From the NCBI GenBank assembly GCA_905221605.1, contig CAJNDS010002266.1, forward strand, positions 250,228 to 314,227: 64,000 nucleotides of DNA, in the 5' to 3' direction. The notes below the pieces were generated by a model. The model made no database searches. It saw only the letters and a program-made list of their open reading frames with translations, and was not told the DNA's origin. The translations under genes and the position numbers were made by a program. Position 1 is the first letter of the stretch; every line of letters begins with the position of its first letter. Origin of the DNA: Symbiodinium natans (Eukaryota; Sar; Dinophyceae; Suessiales; Symbiodiniaceae). This document shows positions 12,701 to 24,700 of the stretch, one piece after another.

Positions 12701-15700
12701 GGGTTTAGGGTTTAGGGTTTAGGGTTCGGGGTTTAGGGTTCCTGGCATGCAAGGCCTTCGCTCCCCTTCCTGTTTTAGGGTTTAGGGTTTAGGGCTTAGG
12801 GCTTAGGGTTTAGGGTTTAGGGCTTAGGGTTTATGGTTTTAGGGTTTAGGGCTACCTGAATTTCAAGAGGATGCACAGCCCCAGTGACAGCAACCAACTG
12901 CTGCAACAACAGGAGGAATGACAGCGACCGGGGGTGGGTGGGGGGGGAGGCGGAGGATAAGCTAAACCCAAAACCCTAAATGCTAAACCCTGTACCCTAA
13001 ACCCTCAACCCTAAACCCTATACGTGGGCCGGTTGGGTTGATGGCCTCACTAACCCATGACGCGGCGCTGTTGATGAATGTGGCGCAGGTTTCCACCATC
13101 TCCTGGTACGGCTGTGCTGTGACCCTAAACCCAAAACCCCAAACCAAAACCCAAAGCCCTAAACCCCAAACCCTAAGCCCTAAACCCTAGACCCTAAACC
13201 CTACTTCTCGTTCGCACGATTCAAGCCCCACCTCTTGCGAGGCAATTCTGTTCCCCTGAGTTGGCCAAGCATGAATCCTTGGCCCTCGCCTGTATCCGGG
13301 TACCCGAAAAGAAGAGCGATTTTAAGCGAACTGCCCACGCACTCATACATCACGCCTTGCCAGACCCGCGAGGCTCCGAGACAACGACGCCCTTTGCCTG
13401 AGCCACAGTCGATGCTTGAAGAATTAATTGAGCACTAAACCCTTGAAGGATTGAACCGTTGTAGGGGTCAGGGAAGTATAGGACCTAATGGCTGTCTGCG
13501 ATTGGGTTTGCCAAAGTACACATCTCTAGAATCCTTGATGCTATATAAGCTGCAAAAGTGTTCCTCAACGATCTGGCAGCCGTCGGATGGCGCTTTTCCG
13601 ACAATCGAAAGTACTAAGACGTCCCCAAAGCCTCCGAATCAAAAGCCCGAAGCCCTAAACCCCTCAACGCTAGGCCCGCCCTCTCTCTCTCTCTCTCTCT
13701 CCCTCCCTCCCTCTCCCTGCCGACCAGGAGCAACAGCTGGCAACCCTCAACTCTGAACCCTGAATCCCGGGTCAGCATCTTGGTAGCTCAGTAACCATGA
13801 TCTAACAACTTGGGCAACCCAAACATGCCTCCTCCATCTTTCGCCAAAGGCTGCCTGTGAGGAGGGGCAGAGATCGACCCAACGATTGGAACACCCTGAA
13901 CCCTAAACCCTAAACCCTAAGCCCTAAACCCTAAGCCCTAAACCCTAAACCCTAAAACCTAAAGCCTAAACCCTAAACCCTGAACCAAGCAAGGCTCTGT
14001 CATTCAGGGGCTCATATGTAGTTGAGCTTGGGGCTTCTGAGTTGCTCGTTTAGGGTTTAGGGCTTAGGGTTTCGGGTTTTTAGGGTTTCGGGTTTAAGGT
14101 TTATGGCTTTTGAGTTACCGTTAGGGCGTCACCGTACACATCCCAAGAAGGGTCCACACTTTCGGTGCAAAGCCCGGTACTAGCACGCAGGTAGGCAACC
14201 CCGGTCCAATCAAAAAGTGTGGACCCTTCTTGGGGTGTGTACGGTGTCACTATAAGCCATAAACCTCAAACCCGAAACCCTAAACCCTGAACCTTAAGCC
14301 TTAAACCCTAAACCCTACACCATAGCCCTAAACCCTAAACCCTAAACCTTAAACCCTAAACCCTAAACCCCATCTCAGTATTGGTACGAGGATCCTCCGG
14401 GTTCATGAGGCGAGGACCCCGGGAGAGCCTACACAAATCACCTCTTCATGGACCCCCAGAAGCCTTTTCTCTGCTTGGGTTTAGGGTTTAGGGTTTGGGG
14501 TTTAGGGTTTAGAGTTTAGGATTTGGGGTTTGGGGATTGGGGGGTTATAATATAGGGTTTAGGGTTTAGGGTGTGGGGTTTAGGGTTTGGGGTTTAGGGT
14601 TATAGGGGTTAGCAGGTTTATAGGGCTTATTGGCATTTAGGGCTGAACTCCAACGAGCCTCAAGCGTCAAGCCCTGAACTGTGGACCCTCGACCCCCAAA
14701 AACCTCGCCGGCAAACCCTCGACCCCAAATCCTACACACAAAAACCCTAAAACACCAAACCGAAGAACCCTGAACCTCAAAAAAGGCCTGAACCCTATAA
14801 CCCAAAACCCCCCCAAACCGCAAAACCCTAAACCCTAAACCCTAAACCCTAAACCCTAAACCCTAAACCCTAAACCCTAAAGCCTAATCTTCTTTGGTCC
14901 AACCTCCCGAGGCTGGTGTTCGCTTCCAGGCAGCCGTCACCAGCTCCACCGTCTGGTAGCTTGGCCTAAAGGGTGTAGGGCTTAGGGTTTAGGGTTTAGG
15001 GTTTAGGGTTGGTTACTTAGGGTTTAGGGTTTAGGCAGCGGTTGTTTAGGGCGCCGCCTTAGACAAACCACAGCCGTTGTTCTAGCCGCCACACTTTAGA
15101 AAAAACACGGCGGTTGTTCTAGGGCGCCGCCTTAGAAAAATCACAGCGGTTGTTCTAGGAGCTTTAGAAAAACCACAGCGCTTGTTCCAGGCCACCGCCT
15201 CAGAAAAAACCAGAGCGGTTGTTCTAGGGCGCCGTAGAACAACCAGAGCAGTTCTAGCAGCCTCAGAAACACCAGAGCGGTCCAGCCGCACCTTCGAAAA
15301 ACCACAGCGGCGTTCTGGGGCAAAGCACTGTAGAGAAACCGCCGGCCTTTCCAGCAGCGCCAGAAAAGAAAGAAAAACAAACAACCCGCTGAAAAAAACA
15401 CAGGTTAATTAGAACAACCAGCTCAGCAAAAAAGACACCTCAGAAAACCACCTCAAAAAGAAAACCGTCAAAACAACCACAAGCCACTGCGGGGACGCTG
15501 GTTTTAACATCACGCGCGTGTCAAATTGACACTTTTCCACGTTCCAAACTGACACTTTTCCGCATTCCAAATTGACCCCGTTCGCTTTTTTGGGGGGAGC
15601 CTTTTGAGAAATTTTTCCTTTTGAACACGATGGTACTACAGAAGGGGCCAATCATTCATTCTTGATCAACCTTCCAAGTCGATTCTGAGAGTTTAGACCG

Positions 15701-18700
15701 TACCTAGGGCTTAGGGTTCAGGGTTTAGGTTGCTTGGGTTTTGCGAGAGTTCCACCCGCTCACGTCGTGATTCACAGATAGGACACAGATAAGTATCACC
15801 TGTCATTGCAGCACAACCACTTGTCTGAAACTGTGACAGTGACGACGCTTGCGCGTGACCCCAAACCTTCCAGTATCCAGAAAGGTCATCCCAAGTCACA
15901 GAACCCATCAGACTCGCGAGTGAAGGGTTTAGGTTTTAGGGTTAGGGGTTAGTAATGAGGGTTTAGGGGAGTGTTGGTACTCCATTCAGGGCTGAAGACG
16001 CTTTAAGCCTTTAGGGTTGGAAACCGCAAGGCTTTACCCTCCCTACGAAGGCCCAGTTCACACAAACTTGTGTGGGCAACTTGGGTTTGGTCACCTGAGC
16101 CTCGGGATGTAGCTCAAACCTTAACGGTAGGTCGGACGCGACCCATACTACCTACTCCCCTTGCATCCCGCCATGTACACAAACATTGATCCTTATAAGC
16201 CCTGTTCCGAACCATTACGACTTGAACCAGGGTTTAGGGTTTAACCCTAAACCCCAAACCCTAAACCCTATAACCCTATAACCCTATAACCCTAAACCCT
16301 ACACCCTAAACCCTATAACCCTAACCCCACACCCAGGAGGCCAGCTGACAAATTCTCCCTCGTCCCCGCTTTCGACAACTTACATCCCCCGAAGCCTTCT
16401 GGGACGTTTGGAGGGCTTAGGGCTCAGTGAGGGTTTAGGGTTTATAGGGTTTAGGGTTTAGAGGTTTCGGGTTTAGAGTGTTGGGGCATCATAGGGGGTC
16501 CTAGACTTGTGCGTCCGAGCTTCAGAAAACACAGCACCCCACCGGGGATGGAGGAAATCAGCTGCAGCACACAGTTGCCCAGCTCCTGCGCGCAAAATGC
16601 ACCGAAACCCTGTAAACCCTAAACCCCTAAAAACCCTGAAATCCTGAAGGCCTTCAAAACCCATAAACCCTCTAAACCCTACAGTAAAATCCCAAATCCG
16701 TTGATGCTGCGGCTCATGAGCCCGAAAAATCCCCTACAGCCCACCCACTTTCGGACCTCCAGAAACTCCTGCGTGTGCCACTGGTCGTAGGTGCCCACCT
16801 CAGCTCAGATTCTGGGTTTTAGGGCTTTAGGGTATAGAGAGTGTAGGGTTTGGGTGTAGGCACAGTTTTGCTTTGAGGGCGTTAAGCTAGAGTCCTAGCC
16901 GAAGGTGTTGAAATCCTCCAAGCCCCTTTGGGGATTAAGTTTGAGGTGTGGGGCTTAAGGAATGAGCTAGGATTTGAGGGTTTAAGACTTGAGGCTTTGG
17001 GGTTTCAAGTCTATATATATATATATATTAATATATAAAGGGGGTTCAGGAATATGTTCTCGGTTTCGGTCAAGGGTGGAGGGTTCCGGCGTGGAAGGTT
17101 GATATCAATGCTAGGGATCCCGACCTTATCTGATAATCTGACAAGTGCAACTGGGAAGAATGGACAACAATGCAGTATAGTTGATCACCCTTGATTCAAA
17201 CCGATGAGAACATGTGCATTGCTACCATCTTCCGAGCTGTGTCAGGAAGGAATGCGGAGCGTCACCCAACGCTTGTTGGTCAACATAGCCTTGATCCAAT
17301 TGGCACCAGCACGTGATCTTTTGGCCACGGTGCAGAAGATGGCCTATGCTCTCATCATCAACCCATGAGCATTTTGCAAGTTTTTTGTGGGTGCTGGAAG
17401 AAAAGCACCCGCCACCAACCATAGTTGCGATGCAATTATGCGGGTGCATGGATTATTCCGGAAGTCTGAACCTCGTTTTCGGTAGATACGTTATTGAAGG
17501 GGAGCATAGTACGAAAAGTGGACCATGTAGGGAAAGACACAACCAGGCTTTTTTGGGATCAGAGGTCATGAAACTCAAAAACGGATAACACTCCCCTAAA
17601 ACTCTAAAACTGCAGACCCTACAACCCTAAACCCTTACGCTCGAAAACCCTAAACCTCTAACACTCTAAACCCCTAAACCCCTAAACCCCTAACACTCTA
17701 AAACCCTAAACCCCTGACGCTCTAAAACCCAAAAGCCCTCACGCTAAAACCCTAAACTCCCTAACGCTCTAAAACTCCAAAACTCCCTAAATTCCCTAAC
17801 CCTAAACCCTAAACCCTAAACCCTAAACCCCACACCCTAAACCCTATATCACCCTAAGCAGACCAAAATAGGGGCAGAGGCGAGCGGCCAAGCGGAGCTG
17901 CCCCGATGCAGGGAGCACTGCAGCCAGCATTTGCTTGGAGCTCACCACGTGCCTCGCGTGTGAGCCCTAAACCCTAAACCCTAAACCCTAAACCCTAAAC
18001 CCTAAACCCTAAACCCTAAACCCTAAACCCTAAACCCTAAGTTCAAGAAACACTTCAAGTCTCGGCTGGGATGTCCCCCCCCCCCCCCCCTATACTATCA
18101 GTCCTTCATCGGAATTATAGGGCTTGGGGGTTTTTTGGGGTTCAGCTTGGGGGTCTTGGGGTCTTGGGGGTCTTGGAGGTTTTGCGGTTGTCTGAAGTTG
18201 GGAAGTTTGGGGCTTTGGGGTTTGGGGTCTTGGTGTTTGGGGGTCAGGGTTTTGGGTAAAGGGAGGGATGTCGGGACGTCCTGCGACTGACCCTAAACCC
18301 TAAACCCTAAACCCTAAACCCTAAACCCTAATTCCTGTTAGGTTCAGACTTCAGGCATGCTTGGGGCGTGAGGATTTAAACGACAGAGCCGCACCCAAGA
18401 GCTTCTGCTCAGTAAGTTATAAAGTTACCCTAAACCCTAAACCCTAAACCCTAAACCCTAAACCCTAAACCCTTCAACCCTAAGCACTTAAACCCTAAAG
18501 CGGTGAGCCCCGTGGAAACCCGGACGCCTAAACCGTGCACGGGAACGGGGTCCAGGAATTTACGGCCTTGGCATGCTTTGGGAGCCAGCCCTTCCTGAGG
18601 CGAAGTGAAACGGGCATTTCCCCGAATATAGGGGATATAGTATAGAATCCCTTAAGGGACCGTACCCCATATATGGTTCAGCGTCGAGCGTCCTGGGCCC

Positions 18701-21700
18701 CCCCCCCCCATGGTATCCCCCCCCCCCCAAGTCTACTCTACGGTCCCTAAACCCTAAACCCTAAACCCTAAACCCCCAAACCCTAAACCCTAAACCCTAA
18801 ACCCTAAAACCTAAACCCTAACCCTAAACCCTAAACCTTAAGTCTTAAACCTTAAACCCTAAACCCTAAAACCCTGAACCCTAAACCCTAACCCTAAAAC
18901 CAACCCCCAACCACACCACAGGGGGGGGGGGTATCATCTTAGTACCCCATCCGCGGGGAAAACCCTAAACCCTAAACCCTAAACCCTAAACCCTAAACCC
19001 TAAAACCCTAAAACCCTAAACCCTAAACCCTAAAACCCTAAAACCCTAAAACCCTAAACCCTAAACCCTAAACCCTAAACCCTAAAACCCTAAAACCAAC
19101 CCCCAACCACACCACAGGGGGGGGGGGGGGGGGGATACCATTTGGGCGGGGGGGGGGGGTAGGGGGGTAGGGGGGGGGGGTAGGGGGGGGGGGGTAGGGG
19201 GGGGGGGTAGGGGGGGGGGGGGCCGCCGGGGCCGAATCATATATTCGGAAACCCCTAAATCCTTAGTAGCCCAGTAACCATACTACAACAAGGGCACCCT
19301 TTTTTGGGTTACTGACTTTATAAGGGAACCCGTAACCAAAAAAAGGATAAAGGGTACCACTGGGCAACTAAGAATCTCATTACAAGTCCACAAGTCACGT
19401 ATCAGAGCGCATGGTGTGTGGGGGAGTGGTCAAATCAGGCGATTGCAAACCTCGAGTCAAGACCGCGCGTGGATGGGAGCGCGATTCGGAGCGGAGCGAG
19501 GATTTTTTTTGTCAATTTTTCTGTTTTTTTTTGTGAATTTTCTTGCTTTTTCTTGCTTTTCTTGTGGTTTTCAGAACATGCCCTCCTGGTTCTGCCTGTC
19601 GTCCTCCTCTGGCGGGAATTCTTTTCTGTGTATTTTTCTGGTTTTTGTTGGTGAATTTTGCTGGTTTGCAGCTTCCGATGGCCTCTCAGCGGCACCGCGT
19701 GTCCGGAACAGGTCCAAATCTCAACGTGCTACAACAACACATTACGTCCAACCCTTCGTCCTTTTGCAACTCGCGCTTGGAGCGTCGGGGCGGCCATCGT
19801 TGGCCCCGACAGGACTCAAAAGCTAGTTAACGTCCGGGGCTGGTTCAAGAGGAACCTCGGATGCTTCAATCTGAAACTTTGTTTCGGTTTAGGGCTTACT
19901 GCGCATGTAGGCCGCAAACATTCTATCAGGATTTGCGGCTTATGGTGGATGGTTTGGGTCTTATTAGGCTCTACGGTTTGCGGGGTCAAGGTTGCTCCTC
20001 GTATCATTGCCCCTTCAGTCCGGAACTACGGCTTAGGGTTTAGGGTGTAGGGTGTGTTGCGGGAAGCAACCTCGGATCCTTATGAGCCCTAAATCCTAGA
20101 AACCCTCAGATCCTAAACCCCATAAACCCTAAACCCTATGAGCCCTGAACCCTAAACCCGATGAGCCCTAAACCCTAAACCCCATGAGCCCTAAACCCAA
20201 AACACTATGAGCCCTAAACCCTAAACCCTAAACCCTAAACCCTAAACCCTAAACCCTAAACAACCCACAACCCTAAACCCTAAACCCTAAACCCTACGAA
20301 GCCAGCCCAAGGCACAGGGCTTCAAGAGGGCCCTCGGCCAGTGCTCGGCAAGCCATGGCGGGTGAGTCTGACAGCTCGGCCTGGCACGTAAGGTTTATGT
20401 TGTTTGTTTAGGGTTTAGGGTTTAGGGTTTAGGGTTTAGGGTTTAGGGTTTAGGGTTTAGGGTTTAGGGTTTAGGGTTTAGGGTTTAGGGTTTAGGGTTT
20501 AGGGTTTAGGGTTTAGGGATTAGGGATTAGGGTTTAGGGTTTAGGGTTTAGGGTTTAGGGTTAGGGTTTAGGGTTTAGGGTAGAGGTGTTTCAGGGCTTA
20601 GCTTTCGTGATTTTAGGGTTGGGCTTTTCGGGAATAAGGCTCATGTGCTAGGCTTTCGACTGTGACTGTGAGGCTTAGGGCTGAGGGTCTAGGGTTTGCG
20701 GGAATTTCTGGGGGGAGTTCAGGTCTCCAAGTTCGACAAGCTCTTCTCTGGGCCGGCAATTCGAAGAGACTCAGATTTATTTTGATTCCAAATGATCTTC
20801 AACGATCTCATAAAACACATGATTGTGGCTCATAGGAGAGTTGCCCGATGCAAGGCTCCTGTTGCGAGTACACGCGTGAAGCTAAAACTTCGTCCTTGAA
20901 CAGGATAACCATTCGTAAAGCAAGTCCGATAAACCCTAAACCCTAAACCCTAAACCCTAAACCCTAAACCCTAAACCCTAATTAAACCCTAAACCCTAAG
21001 TCCGATATCTTCTTCTCGGGTCTTCGAGTTGCTGGTGCAGAGTTAGGGTTTAGGGTGCAGGGTTCAGCAACACTCCTAGCCCTGAGAAAACCTATGTTTT
21101 TGTCCAAAGACACCTGCAAGGAGGCCAGCGGCGAGAGAGTCCCTGAAGCCAGCAGCACCTGCATGCGCACCCCTATCACCACCCCAACAAGTCGCTGCAC
21201 AGAAGCTCCGTGATTAATTTAGCGGCTTGTGTCATGGGATGTCGCTTTGGCTTCACTGCGCATCGATTCGCATGCCACAGGATAAGACCCTAAACCCTAA
21301 ACGCTAAACCCTAAACCCTGAGCTGTTAGTTCTTCCTCATCCCCCCGGATTCTGCCAGAAGGCGGCGTGCGCGGAGTTTGCGAAGATCTCAAAGAGGACT
21401 CCTTGCGCGGATCCTAACCCCAAACCCTGAAGCCTCCGAACACCCATAAGCCCCTATAGCGGCCCGGCCGCAAAACCCCTAAAACCCTAAACCCCTTAAG
21501 GCCCTTTTGGGAGGAGGCCTGGGGAATCTTCGGGCCTTCTATAGGGCCTCAAGGCCCCCTTGGCCCTCAAAGGCACCCAGGGTTCGTACTTCACGCAGCA
21601 TGTCCCTGGTTTTGGGGTTTGGGGGGCTTTGTGTTGTCAAGAGTTTGTCAGGCTGAAGCAGGCGGACTTCGGGTTTCGGGTTTAGGGTTTAGGGCTTAAC

Positions 21701-24700
21701 CCCGAACCCCTTTCAACTGCTTTCGATCTTCGAGCTACCCGACTCCTAAACCCTAACCTCCATACAGCTTCCACACCCATGAATGGTTCCGTGTCCGGTG
21801 ACCCCAGTCCTCAGCAGTCCCACCCCCCCCCATGGTAACCTCCCCCCACTCCCAAAACCTTCACGCAAAGCCTCCGCCCAACACTTTGAACCCTAAAACC
21901 CCAAGCCCTAACACATCTGCAACCTAAACTTTCCTAAACAAACCCTTAACCCTTTGAAGTCCTACGAAAAGCCCACAAAACCTTGAAAACCCTTAACCCT
22001 AAAACCCTGAAACCCTAACCCCGCAAACCCCAAGCCCTACCCCCCACAGCCCCCGCCCACCCCAATTACAGGGGGGGGGGGGGGGGGGGAAGCGGGGGAT
22101 GTGGGGGGGACTGGGCGACACCAAATAAACTCTCTTCAGCTGCCTCAAGCTCTACTAGCCCTCATGTCCGAAAACTCCCAAACATTCACCAGCCGGGTCG
22201 CCGGGGGTCATCAGCCAGGCGCTCAGAGTCTGCGCTTGGCCCTGTGCAGGCGCCAGGCCCACCACGTAGCATCCCTTGGAGAAGGTAGAAGGATCTTTGG
22301 AGATGAGGGTTGAGGGGGTTATAGGCAGGGTTACATGTAGGGCTATATATATATATATACCATGTATAGAGGATAGAAAAAAATACATATATAAAGAACA
22401 TCGATGAATGCAAAAAGGTTTAGGGGAGTAGGTTCAGGTTTTGATGCTTTGGGTTTCGGGGTTTAGGAGTTTAGCATGTCAGGCCGTGGGGTTCAGATCC
22501 AGCAAACAGTCTCTGGTCATCACGTTGATTGGGAGCAGGCGTTTCGGATGATCCCTGAGGGCGGGCCCGACCACAATCGAAGCTTTTTGCAACCCTAAAC
22601 CCTAAACCCTCAACATCCCTAGACCCTAAACCCTGGCTGAGATGATGTCGTGCGGTTGAAGGGTTAGGTACCTTCTTGGGCTGCTCGGTTCTGATTCTCC
22701 TGTCGAAGTCGGCGTGATTGGGTTCCGATGCTTTACGCCCTAAACCCTAAACCCCAAACCCTAAACCCAAAAGTCTAAACCCCTAAACCCCTAAACCCCT
22801 AAACCCCTAAACCCCTAAACCCCTAAACCCCTAAGCCCCTAAACAGCTAAACCCCTAAACCCTAAACCCCTATAAACCCCTAACCCTAAACCCCTAAACC
22901 CTATAAGCCCTAAACTCCTAAGCCCTGCAAAGACAGAGAGCACGCCTTGCTGCCAGGCTGCTGGGTGCTGTGAGGCAAGGCGCAGTTTGAAGATCATGCC
23001 CTTGAGCTTCTCCTTTTGACATGTTGAAACTGCCCCCCCAATTCAGGGCCCCCTGGGTTTCGGGTTTAGGGTTTAGGGTTAGGGTTCAGGGGTTCAGGGG
23101 TTCAGGGGTTCAGGGGTTCAGGGGTTCAGGGGTTCAGGGGTTCAGGGGTTCAGGGGTTCAGGGGTTCAGGGGTTCAGGGGTTCAGGGTTCAGGGTTTAGG
23201 GTTTAGGGTTTAGGGTTTAGGGTTTAGGGTTTAGGGTTTAGGGTTTAGGGTTTAGGGTTTAGGGTTTAGGGTTTAGGGTCCAGGGCCCTCATGACGCCAT
23301 CCAGAATGGGGTTCAGACTGAATTCAGGAGCCCTAACTCTCCAAGCCCTAAACCCAACAACAGGAGCCCCAGTTTACAGGCACCCCTGGGATTTAGGAGT
23401 GAAGGTTGTGACCTTGCCAGGCCCTTTCAGCTGGGTGAAGAGATATCTGCAACAAAGGTAGGGCTTTGGGCTTGGGATCTAGGATTTAGGGTCTGAGGGT
23501 TAAAGTCTGGGGAGCATTGCAGCAAGATACCCTGGCCCTTGTTGGCACGGGACACTTTCGGGAGCCACAGTTTGCGGTTGAGGGCATTTGGAATTCTGGA
23601 TGCTCAGGCTGCTGGGTTTGTTTTTTTGTTTGAAGGGTTCTGCCGAAACCCCTAACCCCCCCCCCACCCCCCCCTCATGGCTGGACGGTGTTTCGCCCAC
23701 TCACTACAGGACCACAAAACCCGAAACCCATTAGGATCCCAAGAACCCTATAGAGCCCTGTCTAAGCCCTGATTCAGCCGTGGATTGAAGCTCAAGCAAG
23801 AAAGCCCGCACACGCACACACGAACACACACGCACGCACGCACACACGCATACGCACACGCTCACAGGCACACAGGCGCACACGCACACACGCACACAAG
23901 CACACACGCGCATTCGCGCACTCGCGCACACACGCGCGCGCGCGCGCGCGCCCACACACACACACACTCTTCTTCTTCTTCTTCTTCTTCTTCTTCTTCT
24001 TCTTCTTCTTCTTCTTCGTCTTCTTCTTCTACGGGGCTTGAGGAAACCAAAGGGCCCCCCCCCCCCCCCCCCCCCCCCGCGCGCGCACTCTCTCTCTCTC
24101 TCTCTCTCTAACTTACCCTTGCGCCGTGAGTCCAGCGCAGCGAAGAGCTCCGCATCCTCAGCAGCGTCAGCCTGGATCTTCGGTTTAGGGTTTAGGGTTT
24201 AGTGTTTCCAGCCTGTAGGACTTCGGGTTTAGCTGCTTCCAGTTACCAGTATTCGGACTTAGGGTTAGAGGGCTTCTGATAGGCAAGGGTTTGATAGGGT
24301 TTAGGGTCTAGGGTTCTTAGAGTCTATGGCTTCTAGGGCATCGGGATTACACGACTTGTGCGTAGGCCTGACAGGCTCGATTGGGCTGACAAGGCTGATA
24401 GCGGGAGAAAGGAATTTGGGGTCTGGGGCTTTAGAGGCTTCATAGTGTGCAGGACGCAGGGTGTAGGGTTGAGCCAAACCCTTAGGAACCTTGCCCATTT
24501 AAGGTCCTGTTCGAAGTTGCCGATTGTATACTCGGCACCTACTCATTTAGGGGCACCGTAAACCCTAAACCTTCCCAACAGAACTAATTTTGAGGGGGCC
24601 AGGGATTACAGGGGTATCGGGCTGCAGGTTGGCTGCTGAAAGAATATTGAGTAGGTACTCAAATAATTTGCATGGCAACAAGAGACTATGGCAGGCCACG

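Larger units (their letters stand above)
17953..20297. other. Helicase intron (2.3 kb): telomere-like arrays, poly-G blocks, inverted-repeat element
   Basis: CCCTAAA arrays at 17,965-18,040, 18,292-18,330, 18,427-18,475, 18,744-18,900, 18,960-19,100 and 20,160-20,295. G-runs at 18,918-18,930 and 19,118-19,222. A half MITE A at 18,067; element C at 19,262-19,373. At 19,500-19,830 a T-rich stretch with two acceptor-like sites (TTTTCAG, TTTGCAG) faces the plus strand; no family found. Confidence 0.6.

Noticed and set aside
20302-20361. Plus-strand exon reading ending at GTGAGT, and similar plus-strand readings at 507, 12537, 14379 and 24952
   Set aside because: Short GC-rich islands are often open on both strands; the minus-strand readings carry helicase motifs or join in frame, so the plus-strand ones are taken as shadows.
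23785-24111. His/Thr/Ser-rich ORF and its Glu/Val/Cys-rich counterpart
   Set aside because: Translations of microsatellites.
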